A stretch of 64,000 nt of DNA from positions 158,523,160 to 158,587,159 of the forward strand of contig NC_061115.1 in assembly GCF_002878395.1 (NCBI RefSeq). Reading direction: 5' to 3'. Made by a program: the position numbers and the translations under genes. Below the pieces are notes generated by a model, which saw only the letters and a list, made by a program, of their open reading frames with translations, did not search any database and was not told the DNA's origin. Source of the stretch: Capsicum annuum. Lineage: Eukaryota > Streptophyta > Magnoliopsida > Solanales > Solanaceae. Within the stretch, counting starts at the first letter, position 1. Every line of letters begins with the position of its first letter. Positions 1-12,600 of the stretch are shown one piece after another.

Positions 1-1376
1 TAGTTCTAGAAAAGTAGGATGCACTGAACTCACACTTCCCCGCTCGGTGCTAAATACTCCTCCCGGACTTATCTCAGAACGCATTAGGAAATTCACCCCA
101 ATCAACTTAAGGGTCTATCATGAAGACCAAAACATAAATATTTCTCATCTGAAATCATAATCAACTTATGGATTCCTAACTCGACTTAAACTCAAAACAA
201 TCTTTCTCGACATCAAGTACACTTGCTTATTAAATCATATCAAGTATCAAGGCTTCAAGAAAACATCATAGAACTCATTCTTGACTCTCAAGAGCAATAT
301 CAATATCTATTCAATAATCAAAATTCTCATGGAAAAGCATAAATCATGACACTTATCTAAAATCACTTAGAAATCATCATCTCATGATAACAATATACAA
401 CTCATGGCATAAATTCTCAATTTAAGAAATAAAATAATGAAATAGTCATATATATCAATCTTGAATAGATCAATTCTCATAAATCATTGATAAAGTAATT
501 TGGGTGTAAACCCACTTTGCAAAATCATGAAATTCAATAGTAGAAATTAAAGCTTTGGGCACAAGAATGAAAGAAGTTTCCTTAGTCAAACCCCACACAC
601 CTTGATTATTAACCGGGATGAATAAACTTGCTATATACTTCTTTTCCCACTTCTTGAGTTAGAGATCTTAATCTTCTTGACTTGGAAGTTTTAAATCTTA
701 AACAAATTTGTGAAAACCATGGCTTGATGTTGAGATGTTTAAACAAGAATTGAATTGAATTTTGGAAAGGAACCCTAGAATTTTGGAGAAGATGGAAGAG
801 GAAATGAGGATTTTCTCCCTCACTTGTATATATATAAAGGGTAAGGACTGGTGGAAAAGACCAAAATACCCTTGAGCAAATTCTAGAACTGGAGCCCAAT
901 TTTTGGCCCTGCCGCGACGTGCCAGGATCGCGGTCCTTTACTGGAATTGGATAATTAGGAAACTTCTCAGTGGCGGGATGCGGTGAAGTCGTATTTGCCA
1001 CATTGGTTGTGACCTAGAAGGACACCGCGACGCGGTGGAATCGCGTTGGTGCACTGGAATTTGATAATCCTAAAATCCAGCCTTGGTGCGCTGCGTCAAT
1101 ATCGCGGAGGCTCACTGGAAAATGACAATTTCCATTTTGGCTAGCTCCGCGATGCACTAAAGTGCCAAGTGGCACACTGTCTCACTAAAATGGCCCTAAC
1201 TCTTCACCGAGTGTCGAATTTGAGCAAATTTGGTATCGATAAAAAGCTTATTCATTGCTCTACATGACAAAAAGTAGAAATTAAATACAACATGGTATAA
1301 ATATCAATTACTTTGGAAGTCATCCATATTCACTCAAAAGGCGAATTTAGGCTTAAGAAACGATCGGGGTATTACA
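1..1376 (-). mobile_element. gypsy-type LTR end, minus strand, truncated by window edge
   Basis: On the minus strand the sequence begins at 1376 with TGTAATACCCCGATCG, the usual TGTAATACCCC start of a plant gypsy LTR, and continues leftward past the window edge. The right boundary is sharp, because unrelated Helitron-like DNA starts at 1379. Positions about 890-1200 are unusually GC-rich for this window and contain three to four loosely repeated blocks of the form CGCGACGCGGTGG / AATCGCG / CACTGGAAT. No gag or pol is visible, so this is either a solo LTR or the end of an element lying outside the window. The open frame at 609-1001 lies in this LTR and is not supported as a gene. Confidence 0.6.
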
Positions 1377-1378
1377 AA

Positions 1379-1740
1379 TCTATATCTATAATATATTAAA
1401 AGTGTAAAGGCCCTTAGAAATGTTGTTTAAATTTTTTTCCCTTCATTAAAAGTCTTTTCTTTAGACAAAGACGTCTTTTCACTATTTTTAAAGTTTAAAT
1501 ATATAAAAAATAATAATAATAATTATCAAGGAATACTTTAAAGAATTATAATTATCAAGGAATACTTTAAAGAAGTCCTAAAAATAGAAGGGGTCTAGCT
1601 TAAAGAGATATATATGGTAAGAATTTGTAGGTAAACTAATAATTAAGGAGTTTTATGAAAATAAAAATAAATATATATATATATATATAGATATACGACA
1701 GAGATGTTTTTACCCCAAATTCAGGCGCCTCACCCTAAAG
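1379..1740 (+). mobile_element. Helitron-like 5' end
   Basis: The sequence starts TCTATATCTATAATATATT after an A-rich flank, followed by AAAAGTG and a CCCTTCATTAAAAGTC block. Helitrons start with TC and insert between A and T, which fits here. Relatives of the same 5' sequence occur near 4868, 55842 and 61380 on the plus strand and near 55838 on the minus strand. No CTRR 3' end with an upstream hairpin was recognised, so the right limit is arbitrary. A (TA)n microsatellite lies at about 1668-1690. Confidence 0.5.
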
Positions 1741-3480
1741 CACATATGTTAGGTATGTTTTCTTTGTCTTTTTTGATATTTTCTTGTATTGTGTTTACAT
1801 CATGAGCAAACCCATTAATTGGCTTAAAAGATAAAATTTTATTCATTCACTCTTTGATTCTTTATCATATATAACTAAAAGCCTAAAGGTATGATATCCC
1901 TCACGTGCATATTTATATAAGGTTTTGTTTTTTTCTTTGTTAGTTTCGTATACAAAAATTGAATGAAACTTCACTTTTCGATCCTTATGATCCTTATTTT
2001 TTCTTTGAATGCATATTTAGTTTTTTTTTTAAGATCGATACATATGGTATCTTCGTATGAGTTCGAAGGCATTCGTGGGAGGGAAATCAATACACAAGAA
2101 TAGTATTTATAAATGAGATGTATCTATTCAGGTAAAGTAATCTCCTCATCTCATAAAGTACTTCATACGTTATTTTGGCTCTTGTCTGATAGAGCTAATG
2201 TTTTGGAATGAAACACTATAGTGATCTTGTGTCAACTTCAGGTTTTATGCACACGAAAATGTTGAAAGATTGAAGTCCTATGTTTGTTGTGTCTTAAGAA
2301 AATCAATGCTCTTTTTGCATGTTGTTTTAGTTAATGCATTATTTTTGCTTGATTATTCTTGAGAAGACAAAAGGATCAAAGACAAGAGTTGGAAGTTTCT
2401 TAAACATGTATGTTTTAAATTCTTTAATATCTAATATTTATCCTATCAAGTTGATATTCATACTGTTAATTTTGATTGTAAATTCGAAGATGAATTATTT
2501 AACTTTTTTAAAAAAAAAAATCAAATTTACGATCTGTGCAACAATACTTATGAAAAAAAGAAGAGTTCATTACTTTTCTCAAGGATCAGTTGAGGGTGTG
2601 ACTCTTAGTACCAATCCCTGTGTTTCAGAACTACGTAGTCAGCATAGGTTTGAGATGTTAACCTCCCAATTGAGGGTTGACACATATCTCACCAGAGTAC
2701 CTGCCAGTAGAGGGTGACTCTTTAGTCCTTCGGACTTTATTTTAGTGGATTCACACAGCCAATATTAGTACTCGTGACCTCCAAGATGCATCTCTATTCA
2801 TGCATATTAATTTTCTCTTTCTATTAGATCATATCGGGTTTGGGTTATTATTTGGATTAGGTTATGGGTTAAATTACAATTATTTTGGGGTGGGATTGTG
2901 ATAAATTAAATTTAAAAAGTCCAAATGAACAGGACAAAAATAGGAGGACAAAAATGTCAAAAAAGTGGAATAATTTAAAGATAAAGAAACTAAAGCATAT
3001 AATAATTGAAATCAAATCACTCATTCCAAAAAATTTCTTCATCACTCTCTTCTTTTCTATAAATTTCCACAGATAATTATTCTGTTGTAATAGATGAATA
3101 ATCTATTTCGAAGAACACAATATAACTCCTGTCACAAACCCAACAGATAACCCATATGTTGATCTCTTACTGTTGATGTGCTTTTGCTTCAATGGTTTTG
3201 GTTTCTGTGTAATAGTGATCCAAAGTTTATGGTTTTAATTTCTTGTTGTTTGATAAAGTTTTGATCTTTCCTATGTACCCTTTTATTTTTATTTTTAACT
3301 TTATGGATCAGTTCAGTGCGTTTCTTATACTTATCTTTCTTTTAGGGTTTCAACATTGATGTGCCTCATGACATGCTCCTATTTATCTTCTACCTTTATG
3401 CTATTTTCTAAATTTCACGCGCACGCACACACATATCCTTCCACCATTATTTGGATTTATTTGTCACTATTTGGATTAAA
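1741..3480. other. intergenic DNA, no gene recognised
   Basis: AT-rich sequence with homopolymer tracts. The open frame at 2334-2717 crosses a poly-A run at about 2509-2520 and has no recognisable motif. The part at about 2820-3180 has the look of a degraded LTR or leader sequence but cannot be assigned. Confidence 0.4.
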
Positions 3481-3517
3481 CAAATGCATTTTACAATCCA
3501 TTATCCTATGGGGGGTA

Positions 3518-3737
3518 GCCTCTTTCACTTAAATTAAAGTAATTGGAAATAGTCTCGGGATAAAATGAAGGATTATTTTATCCCATGTTTAATTTGAAGT
3601 ATTAGTTTAAATCGGGAATAATTATCCCATCATCTACACCATAGCGATGGGATAAGTTACCCCACATACATGATGAAATAACGAATACTGAGTTATCCCG
3701 AGATAACTAATCCCGAGATTAATTATCCCAGAATAAC
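3518..3737. repeat. fold-back MITE-like sequence rich in GGGATAA
   Basis: The block contains many copies of GGGATAA and TTATCCC in both orientations, including a hairpin around 3558-3585 (GGGATAAAAT pairing with ATTTTATCCC) and near-palindromes GTTATCCCGAGATAAC. This is the pattern of a short non-autonomous DNA transposon. It appears to be inserted in, or abut, the SINE fragment that follows. Terminal repeats and a target duplication could not be fixed. Confidence 0.4.
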
Positions 3738-3846
3738 TCCTTCACATCACAAAGGTCTAATAAATGCATCCTTGCCTTGCATTTTTGTTAGAGGCCGTTT
3801 CCACGGTTTGAACTCGTGACTTCCTGGTCACATGACAACAACTTTA
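3738..3846 (-). mobile_element. tRNA-derived SINE fragment, minus strand
   Basis: Read on the minus strand, the sequence has the tRNA-like head of a Solanaceae SINE: AAAGTTGTTGTCATGTGACC, then a B-box-like AGTTCAAACC, then a GGCCTCTAACAAAAATGC body. The A-box half is missing, so the copy is 5'-truncated at 3846, directly beside the copia/gypsy fossil. The family match is from memory. Confidence 0.55.
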
Positions 3847-3847
3847 A

Positions 3848-4069
3848 TACATCAATGTTTGGCATCACTTTGAGCGTGAAATTATTGCTCATGGTGATAT
3901 TGTGGTGAGCAAGATTAGCACTTATGCTAATCCTGTTGATATGATGACTGCCTTTAGGACCCGCTATGGTCATTTTGAGTTTCTAGTCATGTTATTTGGG
4001 CTAACCAGTGCTCCAATAACTTTCATGGACCTTATGAATCGGGTGTTCAAATCGCCCCTCCCACCCTAA
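3848..4069 (+). pseudogene. chimeric copia RNase H tail / gypsy reverse transcriptase fossil
   Basis: One open frame of 73 codons with no start codon joins two unrelated retrotransposon segments. The first part has the [11 protein letters not shown] ... NPVDMMT signature found at the C-terminal end of Ty1/copia RNase H. Directly after the Thr the frame continues with [14 protein letters not shown] and [18 protein letters not shown], which is the Ty3/gypsy reverse transcriptase block upstream of the catalytic FIDD. The junction is in frame with no linker. The remnant lies between a truncated SINE and a MITE and is certainly not a functional enzyme: neither catalytic centre is present. Confidence 0.7.
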
Positions 4070-4205
4070 AGGCCCACACTAAGCCGCTCCCTAGCCTACC
4101 CATTTTGTAATGATTAATCAAAAGGCCAAGTACTATTTATATTTATATAAAGTGAGAAGATTTGAAAGTAAAAAAAAGATCGGTTAAAATGCATGCACAT
4201 ATAAA

Positions 4206-4388
4206 TGGGTAAAACTTACATGCACCAGGTGTATACAGCAAGCCAATACATGCATGTCATGTGTTTGAATTTAAAGTTCATGTTACTTAACCATGATTAA
4301 TCAATATATATTTTACTTAATTTAATTACATAACTATGGTAAAGAACATTAGTTTGGTGTATACACCGGGTGCATGCATTTTTACCCA
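4206..4388. mobile_element. 183-bp MITE with long terminal inverted repeats
   Basis: The ends are TGGGTAAAACTTACATGCAC and the reverse complement of GGTGCATGCATTTTTACCCA. The inverted similarity runs for about 40 bp and includes GGTGTATAC. The element is flanked on both sides by TATAAA (4200-4205 and 4389-4394), a likely target duplication. The duplication could be 7 bp if one terminal base is assigned differently. There is no coding capacity. The superfamily is uncertain. Confidence 0.7.
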
Positions 4389-4719
4389 TATAAAGTTTAT
4401 GTTTCAATCTTTCAATTAATTATTTATTTTTTTAATATGATATAAGTTCTCTTATTACCATTATCATTAAACTCATCCACACAACATCGAATTGTAGAGC
4501 TATTTAAGATATACAATTAACAATTGTACGTCAAGTTCACACAATATAATTATGGAGAAGATGCATATATTATTATTATTATTATTTTTCAAATTGATGT
4601 GTCTCTCCAAGCCTCTGACAGCAAGGGAAAGCGGTACTTCATGCAAACGCAGAAGTGATGATCCATCAATCAATTGAAACTTTTGATACATATATGTGCT
4701 TAAAATAAAATACATATTT

Positions 4720-5030
4720 ATGTTTACATTATTATATTAAAGTGTGAAGGAAATTTGAAAAGTGATTTGAATTTTCTATACTTCCTTAAAAATCTCTGCA
4801 ATAGATAAATCATTAAAGTTTAAATAATTAAATGTTAGACGTGCGAAACATGTGAGGTTGAAGTAGTATATTAAAATAGAGAAGGGCCTTAGAAATGTTA
4901 TTTGAACTTTTTTCCCTTCATTAAAAGCTCATGCTTTAAGCAAAATCATCTTTTTACTATTTTTTAATTATTATAATATTTAAAATTAATAAGTCCTATA
5001 ATATATGGTAAAAGAAAAATATTTTATGTA
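4720..5030 (+). mobile_element. two degraded Helitron-like 5' ends in tandem
   Basis: Sequences near 4728 (TTATATTAAAGTGTGAAGG) and 4868 (TATATTAAAATAGAGAAGGG) resemble the 5' end at 1379. The second is followed by the same TTTTTTCCCTTCATTAAAAG block. The limits are approximate. Confidence 0.4.
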
Positions 5031-5639
5031 AATTTTTCCTTATAAAACTCAAAAACCAACAAGAAGTGATTTTTTTTTTTTTTAAAAAAAGGCATTCTTT
5101 TTTTTTTAGGAAAAGTTTCCTTTATAAATCAAGAAGTCATGTTCTTTTTATAAAACCTAGATGGCTATAAATTTTTAAATGGATCTTGTTTAGGTTTGAA
5201 TCACTTTAAAATAAGAATTTCTTTAACTAATTAATTAATGATAGTTGTCTCTCTTTATTTAGGTTTAGATTCTTCTATAAAATTTTCTTACCAAATAAAA
5301 TCTTGATAGATTTATGACTATAGAGATAAATTTACTTGTGATTTGACGTAAACTTTTTTAAAGAATTTTAGTATTAGTATATTTTTGAAGTTTACAATAA
5401 ATAAATTATCATGTATTATTGAACATAATTGATAATTGGGAAGTCTTCTTGTGAAATTTGAGATAGTTTATGATTGAAGAGAAAAATTTGCCTGTGATTT
5501 GAGGTAATTTTTCTAAAGTTTTTGTATATTCTTGATGTTTACAATCTTAATGTATCACTTGTGAGATTATACTGAATATGTTGTTGTAATTTGAAAGTAT
5601 TAACTTGAATTTTGGCAATGCAAATGTCACTATCCAAAA
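5031..5639. other. intergenic DNA, no gene recognised
   Basis: AT-rich sequence with poly-T and poly-A tracts near 5070-5110 and no supported coding feature. Confidence 0.4.
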
Positions 5640-6766
5640 ACAAGGGTTATGATGGCACTTGTCGTGGCAAATCTTGACAAGTAAGTCTCTCACCCAAACT
5701 GATACATATAGGAATAATACATAAATGCCCCTAAGGTAAGGCTTCTAGAAAGAAGTCGAACCACATAGATATAATAAAAGTGGAAATAAAAAAATCAAAA
5801 CATGCAGCCATAACTCCCAAAACCTGGTGTCAAAGGTGTAAGAACTACTAATACTACCCAGAAGTCAAATACATTACAAAAAATAACCACAAAGGAATAA
5901 TATATGTCTCTAAATACTAAAAAACATAGCTAATACAGAAAAATAGAGGTGAACTCCGGATATATGAATGTCCAACCGCTACCTTGAGTAATCTGAAGGC
6001 GTCCAAAATCAATCAGTCTGAGGCGCACCTAAACCTGAAGCTGCACTGAAACGGTGAAGTAGGAGTGAGTACGGTTCACTTGTATTTATTAGGTATCATA
6101 GGCGGACTGAGCAAAGTAGAAAATAAAGCATACAAAATACACACTAAGGACACATCACCCGCAATCAGAAAATGTCCCACAATGGTAGCCTACACCGCTT
6201 GTACTACTAGTTTTACTATATCACATATATTGCAATATCACAGCACAATAGGACACAAGTACGTATTATATCACATATAAGAAAAACATGTATATACAAG
6301 ATCATCAAATACAAGTAAAAAAGGATACAATAAATGCATAGATAATAAGTTAATATGACAATACAACACAACGTAACCCAGTAAAGTAAGTGCAATGTAT
6401 ATGATGGTGATGCACAAGGTAGTTGTACAACCTCTGGGATCATCACACAATCCTCGTATACACCTACAGAGCTAAAGCTTTCCGATATAGGACCCATGGG
6501 GGAGTCATCAACCCATATACAATCTACATATCTCATATCTCCTTTTTGAAACATCCCTCGGAAAGGGTTTTATAAGATGTTACAATCTCTCCTCCCCGGC
6601 ACATTCTTCGGGAGGATTTTTAAAAAGGTGTTGCCAATGTTTCTCATATATTATCACGATGGTACCAATATTTTATGAATGAATATAATTTGAGGATGTA
6701 ATGCTCACAACCAATCACAATGAGTATTTTCAAATCCAACCACATGAAATATTTCCACAAACAACC
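5640..6766 (-). mobile_element. left piece of a split minus-strand Del-type LTR
   Basis: This stretch is the reverse complement of the 3' part of the LTR at 6767-9629, matching roughly 8500-9629 from the CTTGTCAAGG end to the TTGTGAAAATACTCATT block. It stops exactly where the plus-strand LTR starts (6767). The missing remainder reappears in the same minus orientation at 31016-31906, so the two pieces together make one LTR interrupted by the plus-strand element. Similarity continues a little left of 5640 with the copy at 63216-64000. Confidence 0.75.
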
Positions 6767-9629
6767 TGTAACGACCTAAAAATTTGATGAAATATGTGAA
6801 ATTTGTAATTTGACTATTTTATCCTTCTCCGTAGCTGCATTATGATATTTTTGGGGTGTGGGAGTTACTGACAAGATTTTCGATGCATTTTCGTATCATT
6901 TATGCGATATTGTAGTTTTTAATGACTTCGAGAGCTTTATTTTAGACTTACGAGGATATCTTTTGATTCGTGCGATGGATGGCCGAATGGACTGCGTCAG
7001 CAGCTATGAAATATCTATTTAAGGCTAGGTAGACCTTTGTTTTGAGTCCCGGTGCAACCAAACTCATTTTGACCTATTGATCAAAAAGTTGAAAAATTAA
7101 AAATATGAGTGTGGGACCCATATTTGATCAAAACAACCTCGGATGGAAAATTTGACTTTTCCAGCAGATCCAGAATATCAATTTTAGGAAATTAGCATGT
7201 TTGGTATGATTTTACAACTTATAAATCTCATTTCGACCCTCGGTTTGGAAAATTGTTATTTGGGGTTTCATGGGTCAACTTTGTGAAAATAATATTTTTT
7301 TCAAAAATCTAATTTCGCCAATGCATCCAGAACATCGAATTTTATGATTTCATAGTTCCTTTGCATATATCGGACTCCAAAAGAATTTCGGGCACCCCGT
7401 CAAAATTCAAATTGAACTTTTAAAAACAAAAACTACTACTATAGCAGATTTTCTGCTCTATATAGCAGATTTTCCCCTATTTTTGGTCTATTTTGCTTAT
7501 TTTTCATCTTATCTCTTGAGAGTTAAACCCATAAAATAGTGTGGGAGCTTAAAAGTGAAACTTGTGGGAGCTTAAAAGTGAAACTGGTAGGAGCTTGAGA
7601 AACTAGATTAACATCTATTTCTTGATTTTATTACTAATTTAAGGTAAGAATTCACCATTTTCTTAGTAATTTCTTGATAAATTTCTCAAAATTCCAAAAT
7701 CTTAGGGCTTGATTTTGAACCCCAATTTCACTTCTTTTCACTTGAATAATATTTTTACATTATAATTACTAGTTCTCATCAATTTAACCCTTAAAACAAC
7801 TCTAGCTCTTGTTTTTAACCAGGATTTCAAAGATTTTTACTCATTAAAGCATAAAAATGGTTTTTCTTCAATTTAAACTTCGTTTTTTACTCAATTTGAC
7901 TTGGGTTTTCAGCTGTAGATTCCTAAAAATATGAGAAACGTGTTTTTGAAGTAAAGTTCTGATTTTGTCCTTTTTATGTAGAAATTGGTTCTGGGGATTC
8001 ATTTTAAACTCGAACCAAAATTAGTCAATATGAGTGTCGTTGATTTTGTTTTAACGCGTAGATTTTATATTTGATATTTTTAGTGGAGTTCAAAATTGTT
8101 CATTAAAAGTAAGGTCGTGGATTCGAAGTGTAGCAGACTGGTTTGGGCTTTTGAGGTAGGTTATGGCTTAACTCTTTCAGACTGAGCTGGGTAGTTAATT
8201 ATGATACAAAATGCATGTTAAGGGTGGAAACTAATCATAAAAAATGGCTATTTATGTGTTGTACTTGTGTAGGGGCCTATATGTGATGTCATTATCGAAA
8301 TTGAGTTATTATGTGATATGTGTGATCGTGTGGGGTCCTATGTGATATTAATCGCCTTGAATACATATGAATAATTATGTTGTTAAGATTCTTAATATGA
8401 TACCATTGGTGTATTGTGATTATATTCATACTTATTTGGCATATGTGACATGTGGAAATTCATGGATGAAACTGAAATAATGTGTGGGATATTAGCTCAC
8501 ATGGTTGTGAAAATATATCATTGTAGTTGGTTGTGAAAATACTCATTTTGATTAGTTGTGAGCATACCATCCTCATATCATACTCATTCATGAAATATTT
8601 GTACCACCGTGGCAACATCTGAAAAATACTAGCAACACCTTTTTAAAACTTTCCCCGGGAGATGTACCGGAGAGGATATATTGTAACACCTTTTAAAACC
8701 CTTTTTGAGAGATGTGCTGGAAAAGATATATGAGATATGTGGACTGTATACAGGTTGATGAATCCCCCATGGGTCCTGTGTTGGGAGGCTTGCCTCCGTA
8801 GGTGTATACGGAGATTGTGCGATGATTCCGAAGGTTGTGCAACAACTTTGTGCATCATCATCATCATGATTTCATCATCATATACATTGCACTTACTTTA
8901 CTGTATTATGTTGTGTTGTATTGCCATATCGACTTGTCATTTATGTATTTATCGTATCTTTTTTACTTGTATTTGATGATCTTGTAAATGCATGTTCCTT
9001 CTTGTTCTTCTTATATGTGATATAATATGTACTTTTGTTCTATCTTTGTATGATGTTGCAAAATATATGAGATATATTAGAACTGTTAGTGCAAGTGGTA
9101 TGGGCTACCATAGTGGGACACTTTCTGATTACAGGTGGCATGCCCTTAGAGTATATTTTGTATGCTTTATTTTCTACTTTGCTTGGTCGGCCTATGATAC
9201 CTACTGAGTACAAGTGGACCGTACTCATGCCTACTGCGCCCTTTCGGTGCAGTTCCTAGCTCGAGTGCGCCTCAGCTTAATTGACTCGGATGATTGTTAG
9301 AGCTTCCAAAGTAGCAGTTAGACATTCATACATCCGAAGTTCATCTCTACTTTCTACAGTAGTTATGTCTTTATTAGTATTCAGAGACAGATTTTATTCC
9401 TTTGTGGTTATTTTTTGGATGTATTTGACTCTTGGATTGTATTAGTAGTTCTAACACTATTGACACCTAACTTTGGGCATGATTAGTATTTTGGATAAGT
9501 TTCTTCTGTATTTTTATGATTACTTATATGGTTCAACTTCGTTCTAGAAGCCTTATTTCTTTCTTTTCTTCTTTTCGTATCAGTTTTAGTGATAAGTTTA
9601 CTTGTCAAGGTGCGCCACGACAAGTGCCA
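6767..9629 (+). mobile_element. 5' LTR of Del/Tekay-type gypsy element
   Basis: The LTR starts TGTAACGACCTAAAAATTTG and is followed over about 2.86 kb by sequence repeated at 28203-31013. It ends near GACAAGTGCCA, where the nested Ogre-type element begins at 9631. Internal features include a duplicated block around 8635-8735 (ACACCTTTTTAAAAC, then a GAGATGTGCTGG-type segment), a CAT microsatellite around 8860-8885, and a short hairpin at 7443-7475 built on TATAGCAGATTTTC. The two LTR copies differ by many substitutions and small indels, so the insertion is old. Confidence 0.75.
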
Positions 9630-9630
9630 T

Positions 9631-12600
9631 TGTTGACACCTAATTTTTGCCCTCCACGACTAAATTTAATCTTGAGTTTCTGCAATTTTTAATAAAATTG
9701 AAATATTTATTTCATCCGAATAAAACTTTTCAAAATATTTTGGATGTAATTTTGTCATTTTAAGTAGTGATTATATATTATCGTGTTCAATTATTCGAGA
9801 TTATATAATTCGATTACTTAAATATTGATGCTATGGAATATCAAATTTTAATCAAGGCTTATCTTGAAAATAAATTCAAAAGATTAAAGGTTTAATTTAA
9901 ATATAATTTACTTGCAAAAATAATTTATTTGGATAAATATGTGTTTGATTTTATCGAATCAAGAAGCTCGGGGTTAAATGAGATATTAATTCATTTCGAA
10001 TTTTGATTTAATTTAGTCAATCTATTAGATTTGGCCATAATTGAAGTCAAATTGGCCACAATTGCGATGCAATTGGCTAATTGATTTTCAATTTGGCCAA
10101 AACTTAAATGAATTGGCCAAATCCTCAAATTACCTAATCTACCCAATTAAAACCCAATCAGCAGCACATTTCGAAACAACCAAACAACCATTTTTTCTCA
10201 ACAATCGAATCCCCAATTTTATAGCACACTTTCATCAATATTGACCCAGCCCAATCCCTTCTTGAATCCTTTTCTCTATCAATAATAAAATAACAACAAC
10301 CACCAGCCGGCCCAAATACTTCAACCCGACCCGGCCCAGTACCAATTACCATTTCTCTTTCAATAACATCAGCAAATCAACGACCATTTTCAACAGAAAC
10401 GTAAAAATAATGCATACAACAGCAATCCAATTTCCACAGTCCTAAACCGACCCAAATTTGACCCGGTCAACCTCTACCCAAACCGACAACATCAATAACG
10501 ATTTCAGCAATCGTACCCAACTTGATTCTAGTCAGCAACCCCCCGTACAAAAAACCCCAACAATGGTAACAACAACTCAGTATTCATGTAATGTTATAGC
10601 TCATCCCCTATCCTCAATTTCAAAATTTGAATTGCCCTTTCAAAATATCAAAATTACCCCTTGATTTTTCTTATTCCACATTGATGGGAGTTTCAAAAGA
10701 ATCCCTCAATTCTCTTCTATAAAAGCCCCATTATAGAGAAAAGAGAACCAAGTCTTGAAGGGGTGAAAACACATTTTGAGCAGAATTAGTGAAAATTTCA
10801 TTTTTTTAGTAAAATTTTTTAGAAATCATTGCCTGGTTGGAATTCTCGAAGGATCGATTCCGATGGTGGTGGCGGCATTCCAATGAATCTCAAGGTTCCA
10901 TTTTGCTGCCCCAAAACAGGTAAACATATTTTCCCCTTTTAATTTTATCGTCACTTTCTCCTTAATCTCGTTCTTAGTATTAGTATCTTCGTAGTTTAAT
11001 AATAATGTTGCTGGGATTGTTTGTTGTAGAGCTATGAAAGCCATAAGTTTCTTTCTGTGAATTGTTGTTTATGCCAAGTAGATGTTCTTTTTCTAGTTTG
11101 TATGGCTCTGTTCATCTAGTTTTCCCTATTTTAGTCTTATTTTGACGAAACTTGTTAGTTACAAATCTTTGGCTATGGAAAGCAGTTTTCCTAATTTCAT
11201 ATATTCTCAATGTCACCATATGTTCATAAAAATGGGAAAAAGGAAAAGAAGAGGAAAATCTTGATATGCTTTTGAGATTCAACAGTGCTTAAGGGTAGGT
11301 ATTAGGTGGCCCGTCTATATTTTACTACGGGAGGTTGCTAAAAGAATAAAATTTGAATTTTTGTTGTCTTCCTATGTGTTATTCTTGATGTATGAACGTC
11401 TCATTTGGTTCTAAAATCATTTTTCTTTCCATTAAGATAATGTTTTTTTGTCTCATGGTTACATTCCGTTAAGTCTATTCAAGATGGGTTTAAATGATTC
11501 ACGAGAAGAGATAAGCATTTGATTGGCTAAAACTTCTTTCTTTTCTAGTTTTTTCTTATTTGCTTATCGAGAAACAATTTGTAGCATCTTGTCTCATGCT
11601 TAAATTTTTTTGAAAAAAAAAGGGTTGAGCTTTGGCGGATTAGAGCGTAACTTGGTATATGCTGAATACCCAATTTATGGTTTGTGTTTATTTTTTAAGT
11701 TCATTTGTTTGCTGACATAGCTGGAATAAAGACATTAATCAAGCTCCACTTATTTATTTATTTTTTCTTTTTGATCCCGTCTCTCAAACTACAATTTTTG
11801 TAGATAAATAGAATAGCCTGCGAAGGATTTAACCATGCTGGATCCCTTTGATTATCTTGTGATAATTAACATCAAGGCTTAAATTTTTATTCTAGATGAA
11901 CATGATTTTAAGAGGGATTGTTTCTTTGTGTTTGAAAGGAAAGCAGTAATACGATTTGTCTCTTAAACTTGGCTTGCTCATGTATTTCTTTGGTTAGTCT
12001 GGATTAGCCCTTTCTTTTTTTTTTTTCCAGGAAAAGTTTGCAATTATGTTGGTACAGAAGAGCGATTGAAATTGTTCAAGTTTATCCCAGCAACTTTCTT
12101 AATGCTATCTTTAATTCATGTGAATTTTGACCTATTTACCTTTCCGAAGAGTATTTGTAAGTTTAGTGATCTATGTTGCCCTCTTTTCTTTTTTTTTCTT
12201 TTTTCTGGGTGGTGATATAATTGCTAAATCCTTGCAAATTATATGCTAGCCTAATGGGATTTTTCCCATGTCAAATTTCTTATCGAGTCAAATCATTTGC
12301 ATCCTTACCTCTACCCTATTTCAGATATGTGTTAATTTCTTTACTTCTCTTTTGCATTTCGGATATATATTTTAATTCTCTTTCTTTCTTCTTTTGTGTG
12401 TGAATCCGTGTTGGAGTCTAAATGGACTCTTTTCCCTTTGCCCTTTATAATGAGCCATTGAGGCCCGTTCTTCTCGAGTTAGTTTGGATCCATAAAGTCA
12501 GTCATGAGGCGTGCCGAGGCAAGAAGACGAAAGGAGAAAATGGGTCAAAACCCATTATTGAAGTAGCTAAGAGACATAAAAAGTCTCATTTGTTTATCAT

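Noticed and set aside
609..1001. 130-codon minus-strand frame
   Set aside because: Lies inside an LTR, has no domain and no supporting context.
2334..2717. 127-codon plus-strand frame
   Set aside because: Low-complexity Ile/Leu/Lys-rich translation of AT-rich DNA with a poly-A run.
3482..3769. AAATGCAT repeated at 3482 and 3762 as an 8-bp hAT target duplication
   Set aside because: The ends inside it are not inverted repeats, and the right copy lies within SINE-like sequence.
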